DNA of 64,000 bases from Sunxiuqinia sp965372405 (GCA_965372405.1 CBDVCE010000011.1:24157-88156); one strand, 5' to 3'; positions 17,270-27,226 are shown, counted from the first letter of the stretch. Numbers and translations: made by a program. The notes: a model not told the origin generated them from the sequence alone.

Positions 17270-17843
17270 ATGCGTAAAAGAACTGTAATAATTTCCAACT
17301 AAATAAATTCAAAAGTGCGAAAATAAGAAAATTCACCAAAATGGTTATTATTATATATCGAGCCTTATACTCTCCGGGGAGCACAATACAGTATTGAACA
17401 CCCATTGCAAACAGAAATATTCCATATAAACCAACAATGCTTAATACGTAAAGTCCGGGAGCCAATCCTGTAATAAACGATGCAACTAGAAATGGGAAGA
17501 ACGAATAAGCAACAATCTGTGTCACCAATTCTTTATTTCTCTCTCCTTTAAAACCGGAAATCAACTTATTGGTAACATAAACAGCACCATAAAACTGCAG
17601 GATATAAACTGCAACTTCCCTTAAAGACTTAAAAATGGCATATGAAAACAGAAATTCTGCACTGTTTATAAGTTCTCCGAAAAAAACTGCGACACCAACC
17701 AAGATTACCAAAGGCAGATAAAAACTTTTTAGCACATCAAAGTCAACAACAGCTTCCTTTCTTGAAGTCCAGAATTTTCTGGGTTCAACAATCAACTGCC
17801 AACATTCATTTAATCGTTTAGTATATTCTTGCTTAAAATCCAT
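17259..17843 (-). CDS. Yip1-family integral membrane protein
   Basis: 194 aa from the chosen start MDFKQEYTKR at 17843. A longer frame exists up to 17921, but it would run into the divergent miaA promoter region and adds residues unlike the family. The soluble N-terminus (ECWQLIVEPRKFWTSRKE) is followed by five hydrophobic segments, the Yip1 layout. Function unknown. It overlaps smpB by 11 nt, so the two are likely cotranscribed. Confidence 0.8.
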   Translation of the reverse strand: MDFKQEYTKRLNECWQLIVEPRKFWTSRKEAVVDFDVLKSFYLPLVILVGVAVFFGELINSAEFLFSYAIFKSLREVAVYILQFYGAVYVTNKLISGFKGERNKELVTQIVAYSFFPFLVASFITGLAPGLYVLSIVGLYGIFLFAMGVQYCIVLPGEYKARYIIITILVNFLIFALLNLFSWKLLQFFYAYGA

Positions 17844-17932
17844 GTTTTCTGGTTTTGCGTTACAAAAATACATTATTTTGCATAGCAGCTTCATTTTATA
17901 TTGCAAAATTGAAATCGGCAAAACTTAGCTTC

Positions 17933-18859
17933 ATGGAAAACAATACATATCAGCTTCTTACAATTTTAGGACCAACAGCATCAGGAAAAACTGCAGTGGC
18001 AACAAATGCAGCATTACGTTTAAACGGAGAAGTGATTTCTGCAGATTCCCGACAAGTCTATCGGGGAATGGATCTGGGAACGGGCAAAGATTATGAAGAT
18101 TATTTAATTGATGGAAAGGAAATTCCTTATCACCTAATTGATATTGTTGATGCTGGTTATGAATACAATGTTTTTGAATACCAAAATGATTTCTTAAAAG
18201 CTTATGCTGAAATAAATGAACGCGGAAACTTTCCGGTTCTTTGTGGTGGCAGTGGACTTTATTTAGAAGCTATTTTGAAGAATTACAAGCTGATACAGGT
18301 CCCTAAAAACGATGAACTAAGACAACAATTAGAAAGTAAAAGTCTGGGTGAACTTGAAACTATTTTAAGAAACTATAAATCAGATCTGCACAACGTCACT
18401 GACTTTGAAAATAAGAAACGTACCCTTCGTGCTATTGAAATTGAAGAATTCTTAAAGCTTCACCCTGAAACTGAAACTGAGATTCCAAAAATAAATAGTT
18501 TGGTTATTGGCGTGAAATATGACCGTTTAAGTCGTCGAAAACGAATTACCGAACGACTCAAACAACGCTTGGAAGTAGGCATGCTCGATGAAGTACAGGT
18601 TTTACTGGACAACGGTCTTACTCCTGACCAACTCACATATTATGGATTGGAATATAAATTCCTCACTCAGCATTTGGTTGGTGAAACAAGTTTTGATGAA
18701 ATGTTTGGTAGATTGGAAACAGCAATTCACCAATTTGCAAAACGACAAATGACCTGGTTCCGCAGAATGGAAAAACAAGGCACCAACATTCATTGGCTAG
18801 ATGGGTACATGCCTTTGGAGGAAAAAATTGATGCGATTATAAAATTGCTGGAGAAATAG
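17933..18859 (+). CDS. miaA: tRNA dimethylallyltransferase
   Basis: 308 aa from ATG 17933 (MENNTYQLLTILGPTASGKT). A frame extends 26 codons upstream, but that part is not family-like and lies in the divergent promoter region. The enzyme adds an isopentenyl group to A37 of tRNAs reading UNN codons. Seen: P-loop GPTASGKT, SADSRQVYRGMDLGTGK, GGSGLYLEAIL, and the C-terminal RQMTWFRRM. Normal length. It converges on the thioesterase gene with only 20 bp between. Confidence 0.95.
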   Translation: MENNTYQLLTILGPTASGKTAVATNAALRLNGEVISADSRQVYRGMDLGTGKDYEDYLIDGKEIPYHLIDIVDAGYEYNVFEYQNDFLKAYAEINERGNFPVLCGGSGLYLEAILKNYKLIQVPKNDELRQQLESKSLGELETILRNYKSDLHNVTDFENKKRTLRAIEIEEFLKLHPETETEIPKINSLVIGVKYDRLSRRKRITERLKQRLEVGMLDEVQVLLDNGLTPDQLTYYGLEYKFLTQHLVGETSFDEMFGRLETAIHQFAKRQMTWFRRMEKQGTNIHWLDGYMPLEEKIDAIIKLLEK

Positions 18860-18879
18860 TAAATCTTATTTTAAAACAA

Positions 18880-19617
18880 CTAGCTTCTTTTTCGCCACTC
18901 TATATTCATTGCAAACAAATCGATACCATCTGATTCCCGTACAATTCCTGAGATATATTCAAGTTCGTTTACTTGTTGATGAACCAACGCAAGAGAATCT
19001 CCCTGCATCCCTTCTTTCAAATAATTCATTTCAATTTTTGCCGGTTCATTTACATCCAAAAAATCTGTTCCAAAATCATCCAGAACTCGCTCAAGAGATT
19101 TTACACTGTTAAAATGTTTGTTTACATCCAGCTCACTAAAAAGCACTGGATTGAATTTCATTTCTTCGGGATGAACCGGTGGTTTTACTTTCTTTGGCAC
19201 TCTGCAATGATCCTGACTTTCAACTTTAGGGAAAGTATCACGATATTCACGAAGTAAAAAGATTTTTTTAGTATTTAAGTCCAGAATTAACCAACACGAG
19301 CATGCTTTTAGAATCAAGTCACCATCAGTAGTTTCAATCCTATAATTTCTGTGCGCAAACATACCATCAGTGCCAGCCGGCCATGTTTTAACAATTATCT
19401 CCTCTTGCCAATCAGGATATCTTTCAACTTCAATGTACATTCGTGACAAAACCCAAAACAAGTTGTTAGTTTGAAGCTTATCGTAGCCCCAATCTAGAAT
19501 TTGCGCGTGCCCCCATGCAGCTTCTATCATAAAATTAAACAAACTTGTTAATGATGCCTTTCCATATTTATTGGCATGAAAACTTTTAATCCTATAATTC
19601 TCAGAATACTTTTCCAT
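18880..19617 (-). CDS. Acyl-ACP thioesterase
   Basis: 245 aa, double hot-dog fold of the FatA/FatB type, releasing free fatty acids from acyl-ACP. Seen: the first hot dog with SLFNFMIEAAWGHAQILDWG, NNLFWVLSRMYIEVERYPDW and VKTWPAGTDGMFAHRNY; the second with LDVNKHFNSVKSLERVLD and EMNYLKEGMQGD. The N...H pair DVNKHFNS fits the catalytic Asn/His of the family. Cytoplasmic, monocistronic. Confidence 0.9.
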   Translation of the reverse strand: MEKYSENYRIKSFHANKYGKASLTSLFNFMIEAAWGHAQILDWGYDKLQTNNLFWVLSRMYIEVERYPDWQEEIIVKTWPAGTDGMFAHRNYRIETTDGDLILKACSCWLILDLNTKKIFLLREYRDTFPKVESQDHCRVPKKVKPPVHPEEMKFNPVLFSELDVNKHFNSVKSLERVLDDFGTDFLDVNEPAKIEMNYLKEGMQGDSLALVHQQVNELEYISGIVRESDGIDLFAMNIEWRKRS

Positions 19618-19831
19618 TTCTTACGTGTTCTCTGTTTAATCTGCTCGGGTTTAATGTCAGCTCATAAATAGCCAACATTTGTTTAATAATTTCTTAAAAT
19701 CATCTCAATATTACAAATAGTATTCAATTCAGATTTTATTTTAAGAAGAAATTGCTAAACCTTTAGACAAAAACATTGTTCAGCTTTGAAAATAAAATAG
19801 CTTTAACGACTTTTGCCAAAATTTTCTTTGA

Positions 19832-20605
19832 ATGAGCGAGATAATAATAAAAACAGAAGAACAAATCGAGGGTATACGCCAGAGTAGTAAATTGGCCGGG
19901 CAGTGCCTGGTGATGATTGAAGAATTTGTAAAAGAAGGCGTATCTACTGGATTTCTTAATGATAAAATTGAAGAATTCATTAGAGATAATGATGCCATTC
20001 CTGCGACTATTGGCTATAATGGATATCCTAAAGCTTCTTGCATTTCGCTTAACGAAGTGGTTTGCCACGGAATACCTAGCTCAAAACAAATACTAAAAGA
20101 AGGTGACATTTTGAATATTGATGTAACGACTATTTTAAATAGTTACTTTGGTGACACAAGCAAAATGTATACTGTTGGTCAAATTTCTGATAAAGCTGAT
20201 CGGATTGTTAAAACAGCAAAACATTGCCTTGATTTAGGCATAAAACAAGTAATTCCTGGAAACCATTTGGGCAATATTGGTTTTGCAATTGGTCGCTATG
20301 CCAAAGCTAAACATTACAGTGTTGTATATGAATTTTGTGGTCACGGTATAGGTTTAGAATTCCATGAAGAACCACAGGTTGACCACATTGGCCGTAAAAA
20401 CTCTGGCCCAATTTTGCAACCTGGAATGACTTTCACAATTGAGCCAATGATTAATGAAGGACGAGCAACTACTCGCATTGACAAATCAGATGGTTGGACA
20501 GCCCGTACAAGTGATGGTAAATTATCAGCTCAGTTTGAACACACCATTTTAGTAACTCCTGATGGGTACGAAGTGCTTACTGATGTGATTGGTGAGTATA
20601 AATAA
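19832..20605 (+). CDS. map: Methionine aminopeptidase, type I
   Basis: 257 aa; removes the N-terminal Met from new proteins. The five metal ligands are visible: two Asp (NIDVTTILNSYFGDTSKM), His (CGHGIGLEFHEEP), and two Glu (FTIEPMINEG, AQFEHTILVT). VCHGIPS holds the conserved substrate His. It lacks the zinc-finger extension of longer forms, as usual in bacteria. Monocistronic by spacing. Confidence 0.96.
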   Translation: MSEIIIKTEEQIEGIRQSSKLAGQCLVMIEEFVKEGVSTGFLNDKIEEFIRDNDAIPATIGYNGYPKASCISLNEVVCHGIPSSKQILKEGDILNIDVTTILNSYFGDTSKMYTVGQISDKADRIVKTAKHCLDLGIKQVIPGNHLGNIGFAIGRYAKAKHYSVVYEFCGHGIGLEFHEEPQVDHIGRKNSGPILQPGMTFTIEPMINEGRATTRIDKSDGWTARTSDGKLSAQFEHTILVTPDGYEVLTDVIGEYK

Positions 20606-20688
20606 TCTACATTTTTGCAGAAGTATTTGTTTTTTATTGTGATCAGAAAAGGTGAATTGCTTATTTTAGTAACCAATTTACTAAAGTT

Positions 20689-21996
20689 GTGACTACAAAA
20701 CTCAAAAAATACTTAAGACAGTTCTTCACAAGCATTGATTCTCGATCCTATGCAAGCTTGCTTGATAGGAAAAGGAATATTCTAATTACTTTCTTTTTAT
20801 ATTTTTTTATTGGCGTTGCAGTAACCTTTATTATTACTGCAATTCTAAAAAAAGAATATCCTTTTTTACCGGTAGATACTGCGTTCTTGGTATTTAGTTT
20901 AGGTCTTTTTTATTTTTTGAAGGTTAAAAACCGATTAAAAGAAGTAATTGTAATTTTTGTCATTCTCATTTTTGTAATATGTACATTATTTACATTTACC
21001 GGAGGAACAAAAAATACTGGGATTATTGCTTCAGTCCTTATACCAATTCCTGTCATTTTGCTTTTAGGGAAAAGAAGAGGCTTTTGGGTGCTACTCGTTT
21101 ATTCTATACTTAATGTAGGGGGATGTTTTCTTTTAAATGAGATTGGATTGTTTCCCAATTACGCACCAGAATGGCTAGGCAGAGTATCTATCGCCTTTCT
21201 CATAATTTCATTAATGGCCTTTGTTAATGAATATGTATTTGACCTGCTTTACCTCCGTCTTGAATCAATTACGGATTCCTTCAAGGTCAGTCAGGAGAAA
21301 TATAAAAACCTTGCAATAAACAGGGAGAAATTTCTGTCTTTGGTCTCACATGATCTTAGTGGGCATCTCAGTAATTTTGCATCAGTATCAAATACTTTAA
21401 GTGAAAAATATGACAAGCTTGAAGACAAAAAGAAGAAAAAGCTTATCAGTCAAATGGCAATTATTTCTAAGGAAAATTCAAAACTTCTTTATGATCTTCT
21501 AAAATGGTCAACTGCACTAAATGAATCCATCCCATATTCTCCGAAACCAATTAAGCTGGAAAAAATATATCGAGAAGTCATTGGACTTTTCAACCCAGTA
21601 ATAGAAGATAAAAAGCTAACTGTTTTCCTTAAAATGAAAAGTAATGCTGAGGTTTTTGCTGATCATGACATGCTTGGTTCTGTTTTAAGAAATCTGGTTT
21701 CAAATGCGATAAAATTTTCCGAAGAAGGCGGAGAAATAAAGATTACTGCAAAAGAGAAAAAGAACCACATGCTTGTAAGTGTCAGCGATAAAGGAATTGG
21801 AATAAGCAATGAAGACCTGTTGCGCATTAATTCATTTGTATCCTTCTCAAATCCGGGGACACTAGATGAATCTGGTGTCGGTATCGGACTTATACTCATT
21901 AAAGAATTTGTACAGAAAAATCGCGGTAAGTTTTTCATTGAAAGCAAACTTGGAAAAGGAACTGAAGCCAGTTTCACGATACCGTTTGCTGAATAG
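20689..21996 (+). CDS. Membrane sensor histidine kinase
   Basis: 435 aa with a GTG start at 20689; no other start precedes the conserved part. About six hydrophobic segments (residues 28-185) form a membrane sensor without a clear periplasmic domain. A short coiled coil leads to HisKA with phosphoacceptor H221 (LVSHDLSGHL, an S-G where R-N/T-P is usual). HATPase motifs: N box RNLVSNAIKFS, G1 VSDKGIGIS, G2 GVGIGLILIKEFV. No response regulator is next to it, so it is an orphan kinase in this window. The signal is unknown. Confidence 0.88.
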   Translation: MTTKLKKYLRQFFTSIDSRSYASLLDRKRNILITFFLYFFIGVAVTFIITAILKKEYPFLPVDTAFLVFSLGLFYFLKVKNRLKEVIVIFVILIFVICTLFTFTGGTKNTGIIASVLIPIPVILLLGKRRGFWVLLVYSILNVGGCFLLNEIGLFPNYAPEWLGRVSIAFLIISLMAFVNEYVFDLLYLRLESITDSFKVSQEKYKNLAINREKFLSLVSHDLSGHLSNFASVSNTLSEKYDKLEDKKKKKLISQMAIISKENSKLLYDLLKWSTALNESIPYSPKPIKLEKIYREVIGLFNPVIEDKKLTVFLKMKSNAEVFADHDMLGSVLRNLVSNAIKFSEEGGEIKITAKEKKNHMLVSVSDKGIGISNEDLLRINSFVSFSNPGTLDESGVGIGLILIKEFVQKNRGKFFIESKLGKGTEASFTIPFAE

Positions 21997-22061
21997 AACT
22001 TCTACAATTAATTTAAGTTTAGAAGATGAAAAGTCAAAATTAGCTCATTTGAAATTTGTTT

Positions 22062-22095
22062 TTTGATTTTTTAACCATGCTTTAATTTATCTTTG
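22062..22095 (+). promoter_or_regulatory. Promoter of the GroES-like gene
   Basis: TTTG (22062-22065), 22 bp, then TATCTTTG (22088-22095) fit the Bacteroidota -33/-7 pattern, 20 bp before the start codon. Confidence 0.55.
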
Positions 22096-22115
22096 CAGAA
22101 CAAAAAGCGATACAA

Positions 22116-22499
22116 ATGTTATTAGTAATAGAAGAGAAAAATCTTGAAAAATTCATCATGGTTGGTGACCGTGTTTTGGTCAAGCCTAAGAACCCATTAA
22201 ATAAGACAAAAACAGGCTTGTATTTGCCACCAACTGTACAGGAAAGTGAGAAGATACACAGCGGCTACATTGTTAAAGTTGGACCTGGATACCCCATTCC
22301 TGTCATGACCGACGAAGAAGAGTCATGGAAGGATCAAAAAGACGATGTAAAATATGTCCCTTTGCAGGCTCAGGCTGGAGATTTAGCTATTTATTTACAC
22401 AAAAGCGGATTTGAAATTGAATTCAACAAAGAAAAGTATATTATCTTACCCCACTCGGCAATTATGATGATTATTCGCGATGAAGATTTGTTCAAATAG
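22116..22499 (+). CDS. GroES-like co-chaperonin family protein
   Basis: 127 aa. The Cpn10 fold is visible: MVGDRVLVKPKNP, TKTGLYLPPTVQESEKIHSG (roof/mobile-loop region), IVKVGPGYPIPV, and GDLAIYLHKSGFEIEF. It differs from canonical GroES by a 14-residue N-terminal extension and an insert with acidic residues (DEEESWKDQKDD). No groEL follows, so this is a second, divergent Cpn10-like protein common in Bacteroidota rather than the main groES. Partner unknown. Confidence 0.85.
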   Translation: MLLVIEEKNLEKFIMVGDRVLVKPKNPLNKTKTGLYLPPTVQESEKIHSGYIVKVGPGYPIPVMTDEEESWKDQKDDVKYVPLQAQAGDLAIYLHKSGFEIEFNKEKYIILPHSAIMMIIRDEDLFK

Positions 22500-22673
22500 T
22501 TTTCAAATTGAAACCTGAAAACCCATTTTAGCAATCATATTTTAACAATTCGTAAAGAAATGTGCTTTTTTTATTTCAAATTGAAACAAATCAAAAAGCC
22601 GCACAAGTTTTTTTAATATCTTGCAAGCGTTATTAAAAATCAAAAATGATTCAACCAAGTTAATACTGTAAAA

Positions 22674-23966
22674 ATGAATCCTCAAGCTGAAGAACTAAAC
22701 AAAATCATTCAATCAAAAAACCCAGTAGTATTTGAACTCCTTTCACAAAAAGGGAAAAACATTTTCTTCCCAAAGAAAGGTATTCTTGGACAATCAGCCG
22801 ATGCGAAAGGGACAAAGATTAATGCAACTATTGGAGCTGCAATAGAAGATAACGGAACGCCAATGCGTTTGGAAAGCATTGCATCAAATGTGAAACTTGA
22901 CCCATCAGTTATATTTCCATATGCACCAAGCTTTGGTCGTCCTGATATCCGCGCCAAGTGGAAAAATATGATTTATGCAAAGAATCCTTCACTTGAAGGA
23001 AAAGCACTTAGCAATCCTGTGGTTACTAATGCACTAACGCATGGTGTTAGCATGGCGGGTTATCTTTTTGTTGATGAAGGAGATAAAGTAATAGTTCCTG
23101 ATCTTTTTTGGGGAAATTACAATCTGATTTTAACACACGCTTATGGTGCACAACTCGATAAATACAAACTTTTTAATGGCAATCAACTTGATTTGGCAGC
23201 TTTTGAAGCGAAGCTAAACGAAGGTGAGATTGGCAAAAAACTGATGATCTTGAACTTCCCGAACAACCCAACGGGTTATTCACCAACGATAGAGGAAGTG
23301 AACCAAATGTCTGCGATTATTAAAGCTGCTGCTGATAAAGGAAATCAAATTGTGATCTTCTGTGATGATGCTTATTTCGGCTTAGTATATGAAAAAGGCA
23401 TTGAAAAAGAAAGCATTTTTGCTCATGTAAATGAATTGCATGAAAATGTTCTGGCAGTTAAAATTGATGGCCCAACCAAAGAAGATTACGTTTGGGGATT
23501 CCGTGTTGGATTTATGACTTACGGAATTAAAAATGGAGATGCTGAACTTTACGGAGCACTTGAAGCAAAAACTGGAGGAGCTGTTCGTGGTAACATTTCC
23601 AACGCTGCAAATCTTTCTCAGTCATTGCTTTTAAAAGCATTTGAGAATGAAGCATACGAAGCTCAAAAAGATGAGAAATTCGAGATTTTGAATGCTCGTT
23701 ACAAGGCTGTGAAAGAAACTTTGAAAGACGACAAATACGCTGAATGCTTTACCGCATTACCTTTTAACTCAGGTTATTTTATGTGTGTTGAGTTAGCTGA
23801 AGGACTTGATGGTGAAAAAATCCGACAGATCCTGATTGAAAAATACAGCATTGGTTTGATCAACTTGAACAATGTATTACGCGTTGCCTTCTCTGCTGTT
23901 GCAGCAACTGATGTAAAAGAATTGTTTGAAGGCATTTATGGTGCATGTAAAGATTCTATCGAATAA
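22674..23966 (+). CDS. PLP-dependent aminotransferase, class I/II fold
   Basis: 430 aa fold-type I aminotransferase. Seen: NPVVTNALTHG, NFPNNPTGYSP (Asn binding the PLP ring), CDDAYFGLVYE (Asp to pyridine N), GPTKEDYVWGFRVGFM with the likely PLP lysine and a nearby arginine, and a C-terminal small domain with substrate Arg (NNVLRVAFSAV). The spacing around the lysine differs from classic AspC, placing it in a less-studied subgroup whose amino acid substrate I cannot name. Monocistronic, followed by a strong terminator. Confidence 0.88.
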   Translation: MNPQAEELNKIIQSKNPVVFELLSQKGKNIFFPKKGILGQSADAKGTKINATIGAAIEDNGTPMRLESIASNVKLDPSVIFPYAPSFGRPDIRAKWKNMIYAKNPSLEGKALSNPVVTNALTHGVSMAGYLFVDEGDKVIVPDLFWGNYNLILTHAYGAQLDKYKLFNGNQLDLAAFEAKLNEGEIGKKLMILNFPNNPTGYSPTIEEVNQMSAIIKAAADKGNQIVIFCDDAYFGLVYEKGIEKESIFAHVNELHENVLAVKIDGPTKEDYVWGFRVGFMTYGIKNGDAELYGALEAKTGGAVRGNISNAANLSQSLLLKAFENEAYEAQKDEKFEILNARYKAVKETLKDDKYAECFTALPFNSGYFMCVELAEGLDGEKIRQILIEKYSIGLINLNNVLRVAFSAVAATDVKELFEGIYGACKDSIE

Positions 23967-23979
23967 GATTCTGAACTCA

Positions 23980-24022
23980 CAATATAAAAAGGCTATCTCA
24001 AAAGGGTAGCCTTTTTATATTG
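23980..24022. terminator. Strong bidirectional intrinsic terminator
   Basis: A perfect 16-bp stem (CAATATAAAAAGGCTA and its complement) encloses an 11-nt loop, with T-rich sequence on the 3' arm and the mirror A-run on the 5' arm. It lies between the aminotransferase gene (+) and the convergent 4-TM gene (-). Confidence 0.85.
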
Positions 24023-24066
24023 CCAAAATTTCAAAAAAAGGAAGTATAAAGAATCAATAAAAAACC

Positions 24067-24450
24067 TTATCCCTTTATTAACTCATAAACCATAAAAAAC
24101 AGAAGTAGGGCGCAAACTACCAGAATAACATTAAACCAGGCAACAAATCGCATTTTCAAGAAGCGGAGAATAAATGCAGCTAGCCCAAGAACTGAAGTGA
24201 CGATTAATCCAAAGACGTAGAAAACCAAACGCATCTCCTTCGGAACTGTACCATCCAAAACCTCAGGAACAACAATTTGCCCTGACATAACCAACCATGC
24301 AGCAAGAACACCCATTGCCACAAAAACAAGATGGGCCACTTTTTCAATTAAAATCTTTTTCTCAACCCAGGCAAAAATTATCATTGCAATCCCAGCAAAT
24401 AAAGATATTTGAGTAATATATATCAGGTTTTTCAAAAGTGCATCATCCAT
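24067..24450 (-). CDS. Hypothetical four-TM membrane protein
   Basis: 127 aa, four predicted membrane helices (about 10-28, 38-57, 75-95, 101-123) with short basic loops. No conserved catalytic motif, not recognised. Monocistronic, convergent with the aminotransferase gene and divergent from the HAD gene. Confidence 0.7.
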   Translation of the reverse strand: MDDALLKNLIYITQISLFAGIAMIIFAWVEKKILIEKVAHLVFVAMGVLAAWLVMSGQIVVPEVLDGTVPKEMRLVFYVFGLIVTSVLGLAAFILRFLKMRFVAWFNVILVVCALLLFFMVYELIKG

Positions 24451-24522
24451 TTTTATAGCTTTTGAGCAAATGTGATCATTTTTCCTTAAAGAAAAAAATA
24501 CATTCTTTAACCTTAAATTGGT

Positions 24523-24530
24523 TACTTTTG
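24523..24530 (+). promoter_or_regulatory. -7 element of the HAD hydrolase gene
   Basis: TACTTTTG fits TAnnTTTG and lies 23 bp before ATG 24554. It falls inside the longer frame from 24518, which supports ATG 24554 as the real start. Confidence 0.5.
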
Positions 24531-24553
24531 TCGACTTAGAAAAACATTATTAT

Positions 24554-25162
24554 ATGAGTCAAATTCTTGATATCAATCCAAAAGCGAAAGGACTGATTTT
24601 TGATTTGGATGGAACCATTGCTGATACAATGCCTATTCATTATATAGCCTGGAGAAATGCCGCATCACATTTCGGGATTGATTTTACGGTAGAGCTATTT
24701 TCGGAATTAGCAGGTATTCCACTATATCCAACCGTGCAAAAACTAAATGAGATGTTTGGGAAGAACATTGATCCGAAAGAGATGGGTGATGCCAAGGAAG
24801 ATGAATATGAAAATAACATGCATAAAATACGGCCGATTACTCCGGTAGTCGATCTGATTAAAAAATATAAGGATCAGCTACCAATGGCAATAGGTACCGG
24901 AGGCTGTCGGAGGATTTCTCAAAAAGCACTGAATATTATTGGTGTTGATCAATACGTTGATATTTTAATATCTGCCGATGATGTGCAGAATCACAAGCCA
25001 CACCCTGAAACGTTTTTGCGTTGCGCTGAACTGATGAACATAGAACCTGAATTATGTGAAGTATTTGAAGATGGGGTTTTGGGTATTCAGGCTGCAGAAA
25101 CTGCCGGCATGATGTCTGTTGATGTTACAAAATATTACGAAGTTACTATTGGAAAAGAATAA
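24554..25162 (+). CDS. HAD-superfamily hydrolase, beta-phosphoglucomutase-like
   Basis: 202 aa from ATG 24554 (MSQILDINPKAKGLIFDLDG). Motif I is FDLDGTIADTMP (nucleophile Asp and acid/base Asp), motif II is GTGG, the Lys is in NHKPHPETFLRCA, and motif III is FEDGVLGIQAAETAGM. A helical cap domain of the subfamily I type sits between motifs I and II. Likely a sugar-phosphate phosphatase or mutase; whether it is a mutase cannot be told. Upstream of uvrB with its own promoter. Confidence 0.88.
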   Translation: MSQILDINPKAKGLIFDLDGTIADTMPIHYIAWRNAASHFGIDFTVELFSELAGIPLYPTVQKLNEMFGKNIDPKEMGDAKEDEYENNMHKIRPITPVVDLIKKYKDQLPMAIGTGGCRRISQKALNIIGVDQYVDILISADDVQNHKPHPETFLRCAELMNIEPELCEVFEDGVLGIQAAETAGMMSVDVTKYYEVTIGKE

Positions 25163-25210
25163 GCGATTTTGCTAGTGAACTATTGATGTTTAATCTGGTT
25201 TTTCTATACA

Positions 25211-27226
25211 ATGGATTTAAAAGTTGAAGCACCATACAAACCTAACGGAGACCAGCCTGAAGCAATTCGGCAATTGGTGGAAGGACTTGAGGAGGGAATA
25301 CCTTTCCAAACCCTTCTTGGGGTAACAGGCTCAGGTAAAACTTTCACCATGGCCAAAGTGATTGAAAAAGTACAAAGGCCAACTCTTATTCTAAGTCATA
25401 ACAAAACTTTGGCTGCTCAACTTTATTCAGAAATGAAACAATTCTTCCCTAATAATGCTGTGGAATATTTTGTTTCCTATTACGACTATTATCAACCTGA
25501 AGCTTATCTGCCATCATCAAACACTTACATTGAAAAAGATTTATCAATCAATGAAGACATTGAGAAACTTCGTCTAAGCACCACTTCATCTTTGTTATCT
25601 GGCAGGCGCGATGTCATTGTTGTTTCATCGGTCTCTTGTCTTTATGGAATTGGAAACCCAGAGGACTTTCATGCCAATGTTTTGAAGGTGAAAAAGGGAC
25701 AAATCATTAACCGAAACCAATTGCTTCACAAACTGGTTGATGCACTTTATTCCAGAAATGAAGTTGATTTTAAACGTGGAAACTTCAGGGTAAAAGGGGA
25801 TACTGTCGACATCTTTTTAGCCTATGATGATACAGCTGTTCGTATTGTATTTTGGGGTGATGAAATTGAAGAGATTTACAATTTTGATCCCATTGAAGGT
25901 GGAACACTTGAAGAACTGGAAACTGCAGTTATTTACCCGGCCAATATTTTTGTAACCACTAAAGAACGCATGAAGTCCTCAATACATGAGATTCAGGATG
26001 ACTTGGTGAAACAAATTGATTTTTTCAGGGAAATTGAGAAACCACTGGAAGCTAAACGTATTCAGGAACGGGTAGAATACGATTTGGAAATGATGCGTGA
26101 ATTGGGATATTGTTCTGGAATTGAAAACTACTCACGTTATTTCGACGGACGAAAAGCAGGATCGCGACCATTCTGTTTGATGGATTATTTCCCAAAAGAT
26201 TTCCTAACTATATTGGACGAAAGCCATGTAACAATTCCCCAGATTCGAGCAATGTATGGTGGCGACCACTCCAGAAAAATTAATCTGGTTGAATATGCTT
26301 TTAGACTTCCTTCTGCAATTGATAATCGTCCATTAAAGTTTGAAGAATTTGAAGAACTATCTAGTCAAACGGTCTTTGTAAGTGCTACTCCTGCAGATTA
26401 TGAGTTGGAAAAATCTGAAGGTGTTGTGGTTGAACAGATCATTCGCCCAACCGGACTACTTGACCCCATTATTGATGTGCGACCTTCTACTAATCAGATT
26501 GATGATTTGATGCATGAGATAAACCTGCGTATTGAAAAAAATGAGCGAATTTTGGTTACTACTCTCACTAAACGTATGGCAGAAGAACTGAGTAAATATC
26601 TAGTCAACATGGGCATCAAAACCCGCTACATTCACTCAGACATTGACACGATGGAACGTATTGAAATCATGGAAGAACTTCGCAAAGGTAGCTTTGATGT
26701 GCTTGTAGGTATCAACTTGCTACGTGAAGGACTAGACTTACCCGAGGTTTCATTAGTCGCCATACTGGACGCTGATAAAGAAGGTTTTCTTCGTTCAGAA
26801 CGATCACTTACACAAACTGCAGGTCGTGCTGCCCGAAACCTCAACGGAATGGTAATCATGTATGCCGATAAGATTACCAACTCAATGCAAAAAACTATTG
26901 ACTCAACGAACTATCGCCGTGAAAAGCAATTAAAATACAATGAAGATAATGGAATTACTCCTCAAACCATTGTTAAACCTACACGAGAAATAATTGGTTA
27001 CGAATACAAAAACAAAAAAACTGATACTTATTCAGGAGGAGCAAGTCATCCAGATATTGCAGCAGATCCTGTAGTTCAGTACATGAGTATTGATGCACTG
27101 GAGAAAACAATTGCTAAAACAAAAAAAGAAATGCAAACAGCAGCAAAAGAATTGGATTTTATTGAAGCTGCCCGACTTCGTGATGATATGTTCCGATTAC
27201 AGGAAATATTGAAACAAAAGCAATAA
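25211..27226 (+). CDS. uvrB: Excinuclease ABC subunit B
   Basis: 671 aa damage-recognition helicase-like subunit of nucleotide excision repair. Seen: P-loop GVTGSGKTF (about 39-47), the beta-hairpin region YYDYYQPEAYLP, DEAD-like TILDESHVTIPQ, motif VI QTAGRAARN, and the C-terminal UVR motif (about 630-668) that contacts UvrC. Full length. uvrA and uvrC are not in the window. Confidence 0.98.
   Translation: MDLKVEAPYKPNGDQPEAIRQLVEGLEEGIPFQTLLGVTGSGKTFTMAKVIEKVQRPTLILSHNKTLAAQLYSEMKQFFPNNAVEYFVSYYDYYQPEAYLPSSNTYIEKDLSINEDIEKLRLSTTSSLLSGRRDVIVVSSVSCLYGIGNPEDFHANVLKVKKGQIINRNQLLHKLVDALYSRNEVDFKRGNFRVKGDTVDIFLAYDDTAVRIVFWGDEIEEIYNFDPIEGGTLEELETAVIYPANIFVTTKERMKSSIHEIQDDLVKQIDFFREIEKPLEAKRIQERVEYDLEMMRELGYCSGIENYSRYFDGRKAGSRPFCLMDYFPKDFLTILDESHVTIPQIRAMYGGDHSRKINLVEYAFRLPSAIDNRPLKFEEFEELSSQTVFVSATPADYELEKSEGVVVEQIIRPTGLLDPIIDVRPSTNQIDDLMHEINLRIEKNERILVTTLTKRMAEELSKYLVNMGIKTRYIHSDIDTMERIEIMEELRKGSFDVLVGINLLREGLDLPEVSLVAILDADKEGFLRSERSLTQTAGRAARNLNGMVIMYADKITNSMQKTIDSTNYRREKQLKYNEDNGITPQTIVKPTREIIGYEYKNKKTDTYSGGASHPDIAADPVVQYMSIDALEKTIAKTKKEMQTAAKELDFIEAARLRDDMFRLQEILKQKQ

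Noticed and set aside
17844..17932. Extended starts for the Yip1-like gene (to 17921) and miaA (from 17855)
   Set aside because: The two extensions overlap each other in the divergent promoter region and neither extra segment is family-like; internal ATGs at 17843 and 17933 match family starts.
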